From NCBI GenBank assembly GCA_963806335.1, contig CAWDXO010000017.1, positions 1 through 64,000 on the forward strand: a stretch of DNA of 64,000 bases. The letters are read 5' to 3'. The number at the start of each line of letters is the position of its first letter. Positions within the stretch are counted from its first letter, which is position 1. Origin of the DNA: Palsa-504 sp963806335. GTDB taxonomy: Bacteria > Actinomycetota > Actinomycetes > Streptosporangiales > Streptosporangiaceae. Shown here piece after piece: positions 9,611-19,079 of the stretch. The translations under genes were made by a program, and so were the position numbers. A model generated the notes under the pieces. The model was not told the DNA's origin and searched no databases. It saw nothing but the letters and a program-made list of their open reading frames with translations.

Positions 9611-9746
9611 GTCGCAGCCTCCGTAGCCGAAATCAGCCGGTCGCCGATTCTTGCCCGTATAACGACGCTCCGCGCGAAAACTCATCGGTGCCGCGATGAC
9701 CTGCGGTCACGGTTCCCCGGGTGGCAGACTATCCGGCGCGCTTCGG

Positions 9747-10052
9747 TCACAGACCGAACTGCAGGCGACGGTCTTCCGGGACCAGGCCGGCGTACTCGCG
9801 GTGCCCGGTGATCCAGCTCTTCACGAACGGGCAGTAGGGCAGGACCGCTAGGTGACGGTCTCGCGCCTCGTCCAGCGCCGCCTGGACGAGACGCCCCCCT
9901 AGGCCATGACCGCGGAATCGGTCATCGGTCTGCGTGTGCGTAAAGGCGATCTCGTTGTCGCCCAGCTGGTACTGGGCGAACCCGGCCAGTTCGCCGTCCG
10001 CGCGGATCTCGAATCTGGCCTTGTCCGGATTGTCGGCCACCTGCAGGTCCAT
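9747..10052 (-). CDS. small GNAT-fold N-acetyltransferase (YidJ-like)
   Basis: 101 aa, beginning MDLQVADNPDKARFEI at the ATG at 10052 behind GGAGG; an upstream ATG at 10073 is possible. The acetyl-CoA loop is represented by RFRGHGLGGRLV (about residues 45-56), followed by ARDRHLAVLPYCPFVKSWI. This matches the short COG2388-type acetyltransferases (about 95-105 aa), whose targets are unknown. It follows the DUF4232 lipoprotein with a gap of about 20 bp and is probably in the same transcript. Confidence 0.85.
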   Translation of the reverse strand: MDLQVADNPDKARFEIRADGELAGFAQYQLGDNEIAFTHTQTDDRFRGHGLGGRLVQAALDEARDRHLAVLPYCPFVKSWITGHREYAGLVPEDRRLQFGL

Positions 10053-10075
10053 GGCACCTCCGGGCTCCAGCATAG

Positions 10076-10795
10076 TTATCCGCCCGTGCCGACCGAGACG
10101 GAGCTGATCTGCAGCATCTGCACGGCCCGGGAACAGGCGGTCGTGCCGTAGGGCAGCTGCACCTCGCCCGCTTCGTTCGGCCGGTAGATGATCAGGTACC
10201 GCGCCGGGACGGGACCGCATCTGGCGGTCGGGTAGTCGTGCGCGTCGGTGATCTGCAGCAGCGCGTTGGCCACCGCGCCGGGCTGGAGGATAATCTCCTT
10301 GGCCTGGGCGAAGGCGGTGTGCGCGGCGGGGAGGCCGATCGGGGCGACCGGCGTACCGCCCGCGAGGTTAACCCCCGGGTAGCCGTCGAGGATACAGCTG
10401 GCGTGGCTGCGGTTCGTGAAATCAATCACCTGGTAGGTGGTATCCGAGGTGCCCTGGGCGAGTCCGAGCCGGACCTGAAGGTCGGGGCAGGGGGCGTAGC
10501 CGGACCACGACCCCCCGACCGAGACGCCGGCCGGAAGGCTGCTGGCACCGGTCGCGGGCCCGGCCGGGCTGGCCGGCGTCCCGGGAGCGGAACTCGCCGC
10601 GCCCGCTGAGCTCGGGCCTACGGAGCCCGGGGAGGCTGAGGTCGGGGAGGCTGAGGTCGCCGGGGAGTTTGAGCCGCCGGAGGCGGCGGACGAGCCAGAC
10701 GACGCGGTGCAGGCGGCGAGCACCGTCACGCACGCCAGCACGGCCCCGGCCACGACGAGCCGGCTCCCGGTCATCCGCGCCACAGAAGTAGTCAA
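10076..10795 (-). CDS. DUF4232 domain lipoprotein
   Basis: 239 aa. A signal peptide ends in the lipobox LAAC with Cys at residue 29, so the mature protein should be lipid-anchored on the outer face of the membrane. Residues 30-95 are a Ser/Ala/Pro-rich linker. The DUF4232 domain follows (about 100-235), with conserved Cys residues (APCPDLQ, SCILDGYPGV, ACSRAVQ) and the typical ...GYPGVNL turn. The function of the family is unknown. A Ser/Pro linker after the lipid anchor is usual for actinobacterial cell-surface lipoproteins. Confidence 0.88.
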   Translation of the reverse strand: MTTSVARMTGSRLVVAGAVLACVTVLAACTASSGSSAASGGSNSPATSASPTSASPGSVGPSSAGAASSAPGTPASPAGPATGASSLPAGVSVGGSWSGYAPCPDLQVRLGLAQGTSDTTYQVIDFTNRSHASCILDGYPGVNLAGGTPVAPIGLPAAHTAFAQAKEIILQPGAVANALLQITDAHDYPTARCGPVPARYLIIYRPNEAGEVQLPYGTTACSRAVQMLQISSVSVGTGG

Positions 10796-10960
10796 GGCCT
10801 TCCTTTCGCCTCATCCGACTCAGCGATTCGCGCCACAGATATTACGCTCGCCGGCCTATCGAGGTGACCGGCATCGACAAGAGGGCGAACGCGGTAGCGG
10901 ATGAAAGCGGGGAAGACGAGGGCGATCAGGCTGGCGACGGGGTCTACGGGGTTGCCCGGG

Positions 10961-10990
10961 CTGTCCAGGGCTGTCCGGGGCTGTCCGGGG
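10961..10990. repeat. three tandem copies of a 10-bp unit
   Basis: CTGTCCAGGG, CTGTCCGGGG, CTGTCCGGGG in direct succession, within the 444-bp gap between the DUF4232 and TfoX-N genes. No gene was found in that gap. Confidence 0.7.
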
Positions 10991-11096
10991 ATTAGCTGGC
11001 CGCCCTCACTCCGGGCGCCAAGCGGATAAATTCTTGCCAGCTACCGGACATTCGGGCGGGAGATCCGCAAGCCCGTTATGGCCGGACAGGCTCGGC

Positions 11097-11133
11097 GGCT
11101 GGCTGGCTGGGAGGGGGGGCCAGCCAGCCAGCC
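11097..11133. repeat. perfect 14-bp inverted repeat
   Basis: GGCTGGCTGGCTGG at 11097-11110 pairs exactly with CCAGCCAGCCAGCC at 11120-11133 around a G-rich 9-base loop. It lies about 100 bp beyond the TfoX-N stop, further out than the better-placed hairpin at 11188. Its role is unclear. Confidence 0.6.
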
Positions 11134-11187
11134 GGCTCGCCCCAGCGGAAGCGCATCGGCGAGCGGTGACCCCGGCGGGGTCGGTGT

Positions 11188-11219
11188 GCCCCCGGTCCCC
11201 GTCTCAGGGAACCGGGGGC
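11188..11219 (-). terminator. terminator-like hairpin after the sortase/TfoX-N operon
   Basis: GCCCCCGGT at 11188-11196 pairs with ACCGGGGGC at 11211-11219, with three further CCC/GGG pairs inside. It is 20 bp downstream of the leftward TfoX-N gene. No T-run is present, which is common for actinobacterial terminators. Confidence 0.5.
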
Positions 11220-11239
11220 GGCGCCGATCGCCGCACGCG

Positions 11240-11569
11240 CTACGCGGCTGAGGCCGAGCGGGCGAACTCCAGGGCCTCGACCGCCAGCGGCGGCCAGGCG
11301 AGGGCAGATTCCGGGTCCAGGCTGAACCATTCCTTCATCGGCGTGCCCTTGTTGGCGTCGAACCGGATGCCGTGGCCGTCCGCGACGAGCTCGTCGACAC
11401 GCTGCCTGGGCAGCTTCAGCACCAGCTGGCCGCGGACGAACATGGCGAAGATCTTCCGCCGATAGCAAAGTGCGCCGCGGCCGAACCCGCTGCCGCCCTG
11501 GGGAGGCGTCACCCCGTCCGCCATGACGAGCTCATCGACCAGTTCCTCGTACCGCTCCTCCGGCGTCAT
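11240..11569 (-). CDS. TfoX N-terminal domain protein
   Basis: 109 aa, with the TfoX-N fold signature: MFVRGQLVLKLPRQRVDELVA in the middle and GHGIRFDAN...KEWFSL toward the end. Proteobacterial TfoX/Sxy activates competence genes. Stand-alone TfoX-N proteins in actinomycetes have no established role. The start ATG is 4 bp from the sortase stop, so this is the last gene of the leftward sortase operon. Confidence 0.85.
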   Translation of the reverse strand: MTPEERYEELVDELVMADGVTPPQGGSGFGRGALCYRRKIFAMFVRGQLVLKLPRQRVDELVADGHGIRFDANKGTPMKEWFSLDPESALAWPPLAVEALEFARSASAA

Positions 11570-11573
11570 GCCC

Positions 11574-12245
11574 TTAGCTTCTCATCAGCGCGGCCGCTAG
11601 CCCCGGATCGGCTTCGCCGGCCTGCGTGGCGTAGACGACGATATTGCTCAGGTAGTGGCCGGTCGCGGAATCGAAGGCCCCGCCGCAGGTAATGAGGCGA
11701 AGCTCCGCATCCGGGGTAGGGCCGTACACGGCCTGCGTCGGAAATTCGTCCTTCAGGTACTCCTGAACCGTGGTCACCCGGAACATGACCGTGGTTCCGT
11801 CGGCTCGCCGGACGTAGACGTCGTCACCCCGGCGCAGCTCGCGCAGCCGGAAAAACACCCCGAGGGTGTTCGTGGAGTCAATGTGGCCCACGATGATGGC
11901 CGAGCCGATAGCGCCGGGCCGGGGGCTTCCGGTGTACCAGCCCGCGACGGAAGCCGTGGGCGGCACCTGCAGGGCGCCGCTGGCGGTAAGGCCGAGGGTG
12001 ATCAGGCTGGTCTTGACGCCGATCAGCGGAATGGTGAGCGAGACCGGGCGGGCGACCGGAGGCGGATCCGCCGACTGCGGCGGGGCCACGATCGGGCCGG
12101 TCGGCGCGGGCAGCGCCCCCACCCCGGCCGCGACCGGGCGCATGGCCGGGGTGGAATGACGCGTCAGCAGCAAACCAAGCGTCCCGGCCACGATCACGGC
12201 CAGGCCGGCCGCGAAAATGATCGCGGCCGGCCTGCGCAGGCGCAT
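11574..12245 (-). CDS. class F sortase
   Basis: 223 aa with an N-terminal signal anchor (about residues 7-27), a Pro-rich linker and the sortase barrel. The catalytic His is in VGHIDS (H121) and the catalytic Cys in LITCGG (C187). The Arg usually found just before the last strand is not obvious: the segment reads ATGHYLSNIVVYA. Class F sortases sit on the outer membrane face and attach or cleave surface proteins. The start follows the DUF4397 stop by 2 bp, so the two are translated together, and the DUF4397 protein is the obvious candidate partner. Confidence 0.9.
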   Translation of the reverse strand: MRLRRPAAIIFAAGLAVIVAGTLGLLLTRHSTPAMRPVAAGVGALPAPTGPIVAPPQSADPPPVARPVSLTIPLIGVKTSLITLGLTASGALQVPPTASVAGWYTGSPRPGAIGSAIIVGHIDSTNTLGVFFRLRELRRGDDVYVRRADGTTVMFRVTTVQEYLKDEFPTQAVYGPTPDAELRLITCGGAFDSATGHYLSNIVVYATQAGEADPGLAAALMRS

Positions 12246-12247
12246 CC

Positions 12248-13114
12248 TTAGAACCCCGGGCGCGGCAGACTACGGAGCCCGCTGCGGCGTAGCCGCAGGC
12301 CACCGGTCAGGGCGAGCAGGGCCCCGGCTCCGATGAGCGCTACCCACGGCAGCGGTGAACCCGGCCCATGGGCCGCGGTACCGCCGAACCCGGTCGTGAC
12401 ACCGCCCACGGGGGGCTTGCCGCTGCCGGCCGCGTCCTCCAGGCTGATCATTTCAAGGCCGTTAGCGCCGTCGAGGACCACCAGCGTATGGACGGTCCCC
12501 GCGGGCAGCGTGAAGCGCTGCGTCGCGGTGTCGCCGGAGCCGATCGCGGCCATGGTCCAGGTACCCGGCGGGATGGTCACGTAGGAGGTCACGGAACCGA
12601 ACGTCGCCTTGGGCACGATGGTCTGCCCGCCGCACGTCACCTTGACCGTCTGCTCCTTCAGCGAGGCCTGAATCACCCGCACCAGCGTCTTGCCCGGCGG
12701 CGTGGTCAGCGTATCCTCCATGACCTGAAGCCGCAGACCCGACTCCGGTCCCATGCCTGCCACCGTGTAAGCATGATCGGCCTTGATCGTCACGCTCGTG
12801 GACAGCACAGGCTGGCTCGTCGCGGACGCGCCCGCCGCGCGCATGGCGACGCTGTAATCGCCTGCGGTTACCGCCTCGTACGGCGAGACCGTGCCGTAGG
12901 CGACATGATGGAGCACGATCTGCGCGTCGGAATTGCCGAACGAATACAGGTATACGTCCACGGCGGGCGTGTTCGGCGATAGGTGAGCGAGCCTGATCCA
13001 TCCGGTCCCCGTGGTAGCCGAGGACGCGTGCGCCGCGGCGGCCGGTATACCAAGCAGCAGGGCCGAGGCGGCCACCAGCATGGTGATACGTCTAGTAATT
13101 CCCCGGAATTTCAT
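12248..13114 (-). CDS. DUF4397 domain surface protein
   Basis: 288 aa from the ATG at 13114 (GGGGAGGG upstream). A cleavable signal peptide (residues 1-30, ending AAAHA) is followed by the DUF4397 beta-rich domain, with the opening motif WIRLAHLSPNTPAVDVYL. A second half repeats the fold (LVRVIQASLKEQTVKV...). It ends with a Gly-rich linker, a hydrophobic helix (WVALIGAGALLALTGGL) and an Arg-rich tail, which is the layout of a sortase sorting signal. No LPXTG-like box is seen before the helix, so the recognised motif may differ. It is directly upstream of the class F sortase. Confidence 0.88.
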   Translation of the reverse strand: MKFRGITRRITMLVAASALLLGIPAAAAHASSATTGTGWIRLAHLSPNTPAVDVYLYSFGNSDAQIVLHHVAYGTVSPYEAVTAGDYSVAMRAAGASATSQPVLSTSVTIKADHAYTVAGMGPESGLRLQVMEDTLTTPPGKTLVRVIQASLKEQTVKVTCGGQTIVPKATFGSVTSYVTIPPGTWTMAAIGSGDTATQRFTLPAGTVHTLVVLDGANGLEMISLEDAAGSGKPPVGGVTTGFGGTAAHGPGSPLPWVALIGAGALLALTGGLRLRRSGLRSLPRPGF

Positions 13115-13138
13115 AACATCCCTCCCCAAGCTGTTAAT

Positions 13139-14134
13139 CTATGAGCTTCCCACGCCCATGGGACTGGGGGCGTCGTACCGTACGGTGACCACGGACTGAC
13201 CGCTTGCTATCCGGGTGATTGCGTTCTGCGCGGGGGCGTAGGTGGTTTGCTGTGCCTTCAGGAATGCGAGCATCGTCGGCAGGCCAGCCGCCGCCGCGCC
13301 GATTTCGGCGCCGCGGAGCGGAACGGCCGCAGGCGCGCCTGGTGACGAGTCATCGAACGCTACCAGCCGTAGGGGTATTTTGCTTGCTAGTGCCGAAAGC
13401 GTTATAAGCAAGCGCGGATCCACCTGACCAGCCAGAAGTAGGGCGCGGGTGGCCGGGCCGGCCTGGACGTTCTTATTGCCCAAAAGCTGCTCGCCGGCGG
13501 CAATGCGGGCCTTGCGATCAGCCGCGAGCTGAGCGTTGAACGCCGCGGCTCCGTCCGGCGGGACATAGCGGATGTCAACCTGCTCAGCGCCCGTCCCGAA
13601 GCTCGCGATCACCAGCGGCGCGTAGACACTGGCCAGCCGAACGCCGAACTGATTCTGGATGGCCGACGTCGCGATCACCAGCGTGCCGCCCAGCGGGTCC
13701 GGCGCGGTCGGCTGCAACACGTTCAGCTGACCGGCGGGAAATCCGCTCTGCTGCACCTCCCCGCACATCTCGGGGTCACAGGACACGTACACGTTCCTGC
13801 CGACCTGTGCCGCGACCCACACCGCCGCGGCGTGACGATTGGCCGCGGCCACCTGCAGCGGAGTTCTGGCCTGGCCCGGACTGCCCGGCTTGGTCCCGGA
13901 GGAGCCCGGCTGGCTGGTCGCGGTAAAGGCGAGCGTTACGCCGGCGCCAAACGCCATGGCCACGAGCGCGCTGAGCACGACGATCATCCGGCGCCGACGG
14001 ACGGCTGGGCGCTTATCGATGACGTGGTGCCGTTCCAGCCAGAGACGCACCGTGGTCCCGGCCACCGCCCCCCAGGATGGTTCTGGCTGACGACTGAGAG
14101 TTCCCGGTGTACGTCGTTGAATCTCCTGACCCAT
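13139..14134 (-). CDS. membrane-anchored extracytoplasmic protein of unknown function
   Basis: 331 aa, start ATG with GGGGGAG seven bases upstream. Residues 1-45 are cytoplasmic and basic, residues about 49-72 form one transmembrane helix, and the rest should be outside. The outer part has two Cys close together (SCDPEMCGE) and alternating alpha/beta-like segments. I do not recognise the family. It is the first gene of the cluster with the DUF4397 protein (24 bp gap), sortase and TfoX-N, which suggests a cell-surface role. Confidence 0.7.
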   Translation of the reverse strand: MGQEIQRRTPGTLSRQPEPSWGAVAGTTVRLWLERHHVIDKRPAVRRRRMIVVLSALVAMAFGAGVTLAFTATSQPGSSGTKPGSPGQARTPLQVAAANRHAAAVWVAAQVGRNVYVSCDPEMCGEVQQSGFPAGQLNVLQPTAPDPLGGTLVIATSAIQNQFGVRLASVYAPLVIASFGTGAEQVDIRYVPPDGAAAFNAQLAADRKARIAAGEQLLGNKNVQAGPATRALLLAGQVDPRLLITLSALASKIPLRLVAFDDSSPGAPAAVPLRGAEIGAAAAGLPTMLAFLKAQQTTYAPAQNAITRIASGQSVVTVRYDAPSPMGVGSS

Positions 14135-14348
14135 TTTCGCTCCCCCATACAGTCCCGACTGGAACGGGACTGCCTGTCAAAGCTGTTCGATCCTACGCCG
14201 TTGTCCGATTTCATCCAATACAAGCATTTATTAGGCACTACGTCTTGATGTTCGCGATCCTCATCATGCATGGCCACGGTTTGATTTTCCGCCTCATATA
14301 CGGCGCTACCGCTGATCAGATCGCAGTATGCAACGGTGCCGGGACGCC

Positions 14349-15344
14349 CTAACCGGAGCCGGCGGGCAGGACCTCGTCCCGGATCGCGGCCCACTGGAGG
14401 GAATGGCGGATGCCCTCGGTGAGGTCGTACTGCGGCCGCCAGCTCAGCAGGCGCTCCGCCCGGTCGACGCGGGTGTAGGCGCCGGCGGTGTCGCCCGGGC
14501 GCCGTGCGGCGTCACGCGCCCGGACCGGGCGACCGACCGCACGGTTAAAGGCCTCCAGCAGTTCCCGGACGGTGGTCCCCGTGCCGGTACCCAGGTTGAC
14601 GACCGTGGTCGGCCCGGGCAGGGCGTCGAATCGGCCGAGCGCGGCCACGTGCGCCGCGGCCAGGTCCCAGACGTGAACGTAATCCCGGATGCCCGACCCG
14701 TCCCTGGTCGGCCAGTCCGTTCCGGTGATCGCGAACGGGACGTCCTCCTCGGCGGCCTGGATCAGCTTGCCCAGGGCGTGGGTCGGCCGTCGCAGCTGCA
14801 GGCCGGTGCGCATCTTGGGGTCCGCGCCGATCGGGTTGAAGTATCGCAGCGACAGTACGCGGAGGGGGCGGGCCGCGGCGATGTCCGCGAACATCGCCTC
14901 GCACACCGCCTTGGTCCGCGCGTACGGGCTCTGCGGATCGATCGGTGATTCTTCGTCCACGGTGAGGTCTTCGCTGGCGCGGTAGATGGCGGCCGAGGAA
15001 CTGAAGATCAGCCTGCCACAGCGGTTGCGCAGCAGGTGGGAGGCGAAATCCAGGCTCTTGGCCACGTTCGCCCGGTAGTACCCGACCGGGTCAGCGACCG
15101 AGTCCGGGACCACGATCAGGGCCGCGCAGTGGATGACGGCGCCGATGTCCGGGTGCTCGGCGAAGACACGGTCCACCAGCGAGCCATCCGCGATATCGCC
15201 CTGGTAGAAATCCCGGCCCGCCGCGAACTCGCGCCGGCCCGTGACCAGGCTGTCCAGGATCACCGGAATTATGCCCGCGTCAGAGCAGGCCAACGCGATC
15301 GTGCTGCCGATGTAGCCGGCCCCGCCGGCGATCAGGACCTTCAC
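14349..15344 (-). CDS. galE: UDP-glucose 4-epimerase
   Basis: 331 aa short-chain dehydrogenase fold. It has the NAD motif GGAGYIG at residues 7-13, the catalytic Ser/Thr region FSSSAAIY (about 116-123), and the catalytic pair Y-x-x-x-K in SPYARTK. LRYFNPIGA and RDYVHVWDLA are standard GalE blocks. The enzyme interconverts UDP-glucose and UDP-galactose for the Leloir pathway or for cell-wall sugars. It starts with GTG. The next gene rightward is an acyl-CoA ligase on the same strand, 45 bp away, with no functional link apparent. Confidence 0.93.
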   Translation of the reverse strand: MKVLIAGGAGYIGSTIALACSDAGIIPVILDSLVTGRREFAAGRDFYQGDIADGSLVDRVFAEHPDIGAVIHCAALIVVPDSVADPVGYYRANVAKSLDFASHLLRNRCGRLIFSSSAAIYRASEDLTVDEESPIDPQSPYARTKAVCEAMFADIAAARPLRVLSLRYFNPIGADPKMRTGLQLRRPTHALGKLIQAAEEDVPFAITGTDWPTRDGSGIRDYVHVWDLAAAHVAALGRFDALPGPTTVVNLGTGTGTTVRELLEAFNRAVGRPVRARDAARRPGDTAGAYTRVDRAERLLSWRPQYDLTEGIRHSLQWAAIRDEVLPAGSG

Positions 15345-15389
15345 CGTCCGTACCTTAGCCCAGTTCGCGGAGCGGTTCGCCCGGCCGCG

Positions 15390-17015
15390 CTAACCGGCGT
15401 CGAGGCCGAGGATCTCCACCGCGCGCTCCCGCATCTCCACCTTGCGCACCTTGCCGGTTACCGTCATCGGGAACTCGTCGACGATGTGCACGTACCTCGG
15501 GACCTTGTAGTGCGCGAGTTGCCCGCGGCAGAACTCCCGCAACGACTCGGCGGTCAGGGCCTCGGCGCCGGGCCGCAGGCGCACCCAGACCATCAGCTCT
15601 TCACCGTATTTGGCGTCCGGAACGCCGATGACCTGGGCATCGAGAATGTCCGGGTGAGTGTAGAGGAACTCCTCGATTTCCCGCGGGTAGATGTTCTCGC
15701 CGCCGCGGATCACCATGTCCTTAATCCGTCCGGTAATAGCCAGATACCCATCGGCATCCATGACCGCGAGGTCGCCGGTGTGCATCCAGTGCGCGGCGTC
15801 GACCGCCGCCGCGGTCTTATCGGGCTGTTCCCAGTAGCCAAGCATCACTGAATAGCCCCTGGTGCACAGCTCACCCGGGGTGCCGCGCGGCACCATCCGG
15901 CCCGTTTCCGGGTCGATGACCTTTACCTCGAGATGCGGCCCCACCCGGCCGACGGTCGACACGCGGCGGTCCAGGGAGTCGTCGGCGCGGGTCTGCGTGG
16001 ATACCGGCGAGGTTTCGGTCATGCCGTAGCAGATGGACACCTCGGTCATCGACATCCGCTCGATGACCTGCTTCATCACCTCGACGGGGCACGGCGAGCC
16101 CGCCATGATGCCGGTGCGCAGGCTGGATAGGTCGTAGCCGGCGAAGCCGGGGGTGGACAACTCCGCGATGAACATCGTGGGCACACCGTAAAGGGAGGTG
16201 CAGCGTTCGGCCTGGACAGCTTGCAGGGTCGCGACGGCGTCGAAGGTCGGCGAGGGAATGACCATGCAGGCGCCGTGACTGGTCGCCGCGAGGTTGCCCA
16301 TCACCATGCCGAAGCAGTGGTAGAACGGCACCGGGATGCAGATCTTGTCGGCTTCGGTGTAATTGCACAGCTCACCCACGAAAAATCCGTTGTTGAGGAT
16401 GTTGTGGTGGGAGAGTGTCGCGCCTTTCGGGAAACCTGTGGTGCCTGAGGTGTACTGGATGTTGATGGGGTCGTCGGTGTCCAGCTCAATGCGGTCCAGC
16501 GCCCCGCGATCCAGGCCGCGCCCCTGGTCCAGCAGCGACTGCCATTCCGGGCTGCCGAGCAGGACGATCTCCGTCAGCGCCGGGCAGTTCGGCCGTACCT
16601 CAGCGATCATCCCGGCGTAGTCGGAGGTCTTCACCTTCTCGGCCGCGACCAGCAGCCTGGTCCCCGACTGGTTGAGCACGAACTCAAGCTCACGAGTGCG
16701 GTACGCGGGGTTGATGTTCACCAGTATCGCGCCGATCATGGCGGTGGCGTACTGCGTGAGGGTCCATTCGGCGCAGTTCGGTGCCCAGATGCCGACCCGG
16801 TCTCCCTTGACCACGCCCATCTCGAGGAGCCCGAGCGCGAGCGCGTCGACATCCGCCGCGAGTTCCGCATAGGTCCATCGCTGTCCCGTTGACCGGTCCA
16901 CCAGCGCCTCACGATCGGCGAACATGCGCACCGTGGCACAGAAGTTAGCGCCGATCGTGTCGCCAAGCAGCGCCGTCGCGGATTCCCCTGACGAGTAACT
17001 AAGGGTTATAGTCAT
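15390..17015 (-). CDS. AMP-dependent acyl-CoA synthetase (FadD-like)
   Basis: 541 aa from the ATG at 17015, which has GGAGGTGAG at the right distance. ANL-superfamily motifs are in order: YTSGTTGFPKGA (P-loop, about 190), YGMTETSP (about 330), HTGDLAVMDADGYLAITGR and GRIKDMVIRGGENIYPREIE (hinge), and the catalytic Lys in TVTGKVRK near the C-terminus. This order fits medium- or long-chain fatty acyl-CoA ligases rather than acetyl-CoA synthetase. It is divergent from the hydrolase at 17192, with about 175 bp between. Confidence 0.9.
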   Translation of the reverse strand: MTITLSYSSGESATALLGDTIGANFCATVRMFADREALVDRSTGQRWTYAELAADVDALALGLLEMGVVKGDRVGIWAPNCAEWTLTQYATAMIGAILVNINPAYRTRELEFVLNQSGTRLLVAAEKVKTSDYAGMIAEVRPNCPALTEIVLLGSPEWQSLLDQGRGLDRGALDRIELDTDDPINIQYTSGTTGFPKGATLSHHNILNNGFFVGELCNYTEADKICIPVPFYHCFGMVMGNLAATSHGACMVIPSPTFDAVATLQAVQAERCTSLYGVPTMFIAELSTPGFAGYDLSSLRTGIMAGSPCPVEVMKQVIERMSMTEVSICYGMTETSPVSTQTRADDSLDRRVSTVGRVGPHLEVKVIDPETGRMVPRGTPGELCTRGYSVMLGYWEQPDKTAAAVDAAHWMHTGDLAVMDADGYLAITGRIKDMVIRGGENIYPREIEEFLYTHPDILDAQVIGVPDAKYGEELMVWVRLRPGAEALTAESLREFCRGQLAHYKVPRYVHIVDEFPMTVTGKVRKVEMRERAVEILGLDAG

Positions 17016-17191
17016 GATCCACTCACCTCCGAGCCTGGTTTTACCTGGCATTGGCGTCACAGTCCAGCATGGCACGGTTTTCCGAATCGTCTTTATCTGG
17101 GACTTGACATCATGCGATCAACATGTCGGCGGATAATAGGATTCACACATGGGCGGCCCGGCCATAACCGCCGGGACCGTGGAGGGTGAAC

Positions 17192-18061
17192 ATGCAGCTT
17201 CGGCTACTTAACGTTCCGGTCGATGGCGGGGACCTGCGCGTGCTTGCCTGGGGGAAAGGGAAGCGCGTCGCAGTGGCGGTCCACGGGATAACCGCCTCGG
17301 CTATGTCATGGCAGGCGGTCGCGCGGCACATGCCGCCTGACTGGACGCTGGCCGCTCCCGACCTGCGCGGCCGCGGCTACAGCCGCGACCTGCCGGGACC
17401 CTATGGCCTGGACCGGCACGCCCGCGACGTAACGGCGGTGCTGAAGCACTTCGGCGGCCGCCCGGTGCTCGCCGGGCATTCGATGGGGGCCTACATCGCG
17501 TTGCTGACCCGCGACGCGCACCCGGAACTGGTGCGCCGGCTCGTCCTGGTGGAGGGCGGGCTGCCGCTGCCGGTCCCGGAGAGCGCGGATCTGGACGCCC
17601 TGCTTGACGCGACTCTAGGCCCGGCCATCGCCCGGCTGGGACAGACCTTCCCCACGACCGAGGCCTACCTGGAATTCTGGCGCGCGCATCCGGCGCTGAA
17701 GGACCACTGGACCGCCGACGTCGAGGCGTATGTCCGCTACGACCTCATCGGCGAACCTGGTCAGCTGCGATCACGCTGCGTCGCGGACGCGATCCGCACC
17801 GACGGCCGCGAGGTGCTGGCAGAAAAGCCGTTCGCGGACGCCCTCGGCCGCCTGACGAAGCCGACGCCGCTGCTGACCGCGCCGGCCGGGATGTTCGGCC
17901 AGTCGCCGGGACTGTTCCCGCCCGAGGTGGTCGCGACATGGCACGAACGCGTCCCGCAGTTGCGGCCGCAGCTCGTGCCCGGCGCGAATCATTACACGAT
18001 CATGTTCGAGCGGGAGGCCGCGGCGGCCGTATCGCAAGCGATCAGGGCGGCGGCGCTTTAA
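17192..18061 (+). CDS. alpha/beta hydrolase
   Basis: 289 aa from the ATG at 17192 preceded by GGAGGGTG; an in-frame GTG two codons earlier overlaps the ribosome site and is less likely. The hydrolase fold shows the oxyanion motif VHGITASA, the nucleophile elbow GHSMGAY and a late catalytic His in GANHYTIM. The acid is probably the Asp before the cap or in the MFGQSPG region. The substrate is unknown. It is transcribed toward the sirtuin gene and may share its transcript. Confidence 0.88.
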   Translation: MQLRLLNVPVDGGDLRVLAWGKGKRVAVAVHGITASAMSWQAVARHMPPDWTLAAPDLRGRGYSRDLPGPYGLDRHARDVTAVLKHFGGRPVLAGHSMGAYIALLTRDAHPELVRRLVLVEGGLPLPVPESADLDALLDATLGPAIARLGQTFPTTEAYLEFWRAHPALKDHWTADVEAYVRYDLIGEPGQLRSRCVADAIRTDGREVLAEKPFADALGRLTKPTPLLTAPAGMFGQSPGLFPPEVVATWHERVPQLRPQLVPGANHYTIMFEREAAAAVSQAIRAAAL

Positions 18062-18113
18062 TAGACGACCGCCCGCGACCCGCCCGCAGCGTCGCGTAAG
18101 GCACCATAGAACC

Positions 18114-18971
<858 letters not shown>

Positions 18972-19079
18972 CCGGTGGACACCCTGGGGCGCGTCTACGC
19001 CAACGAGCTCACCCGTCACTTCAGCTAAACAAAGATCATTTTGACCGAACGGGCCCCGGTGCACGCTCCAGGCAAGCTC

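Noticed and set aside
17100..17150. TTGACA ... GATAAT promoter for the hydrolase at 17192
   Set aside because: The spacer is about 22 bases, too long for a normal sigma-70-type promoter, and no better pairing was found.
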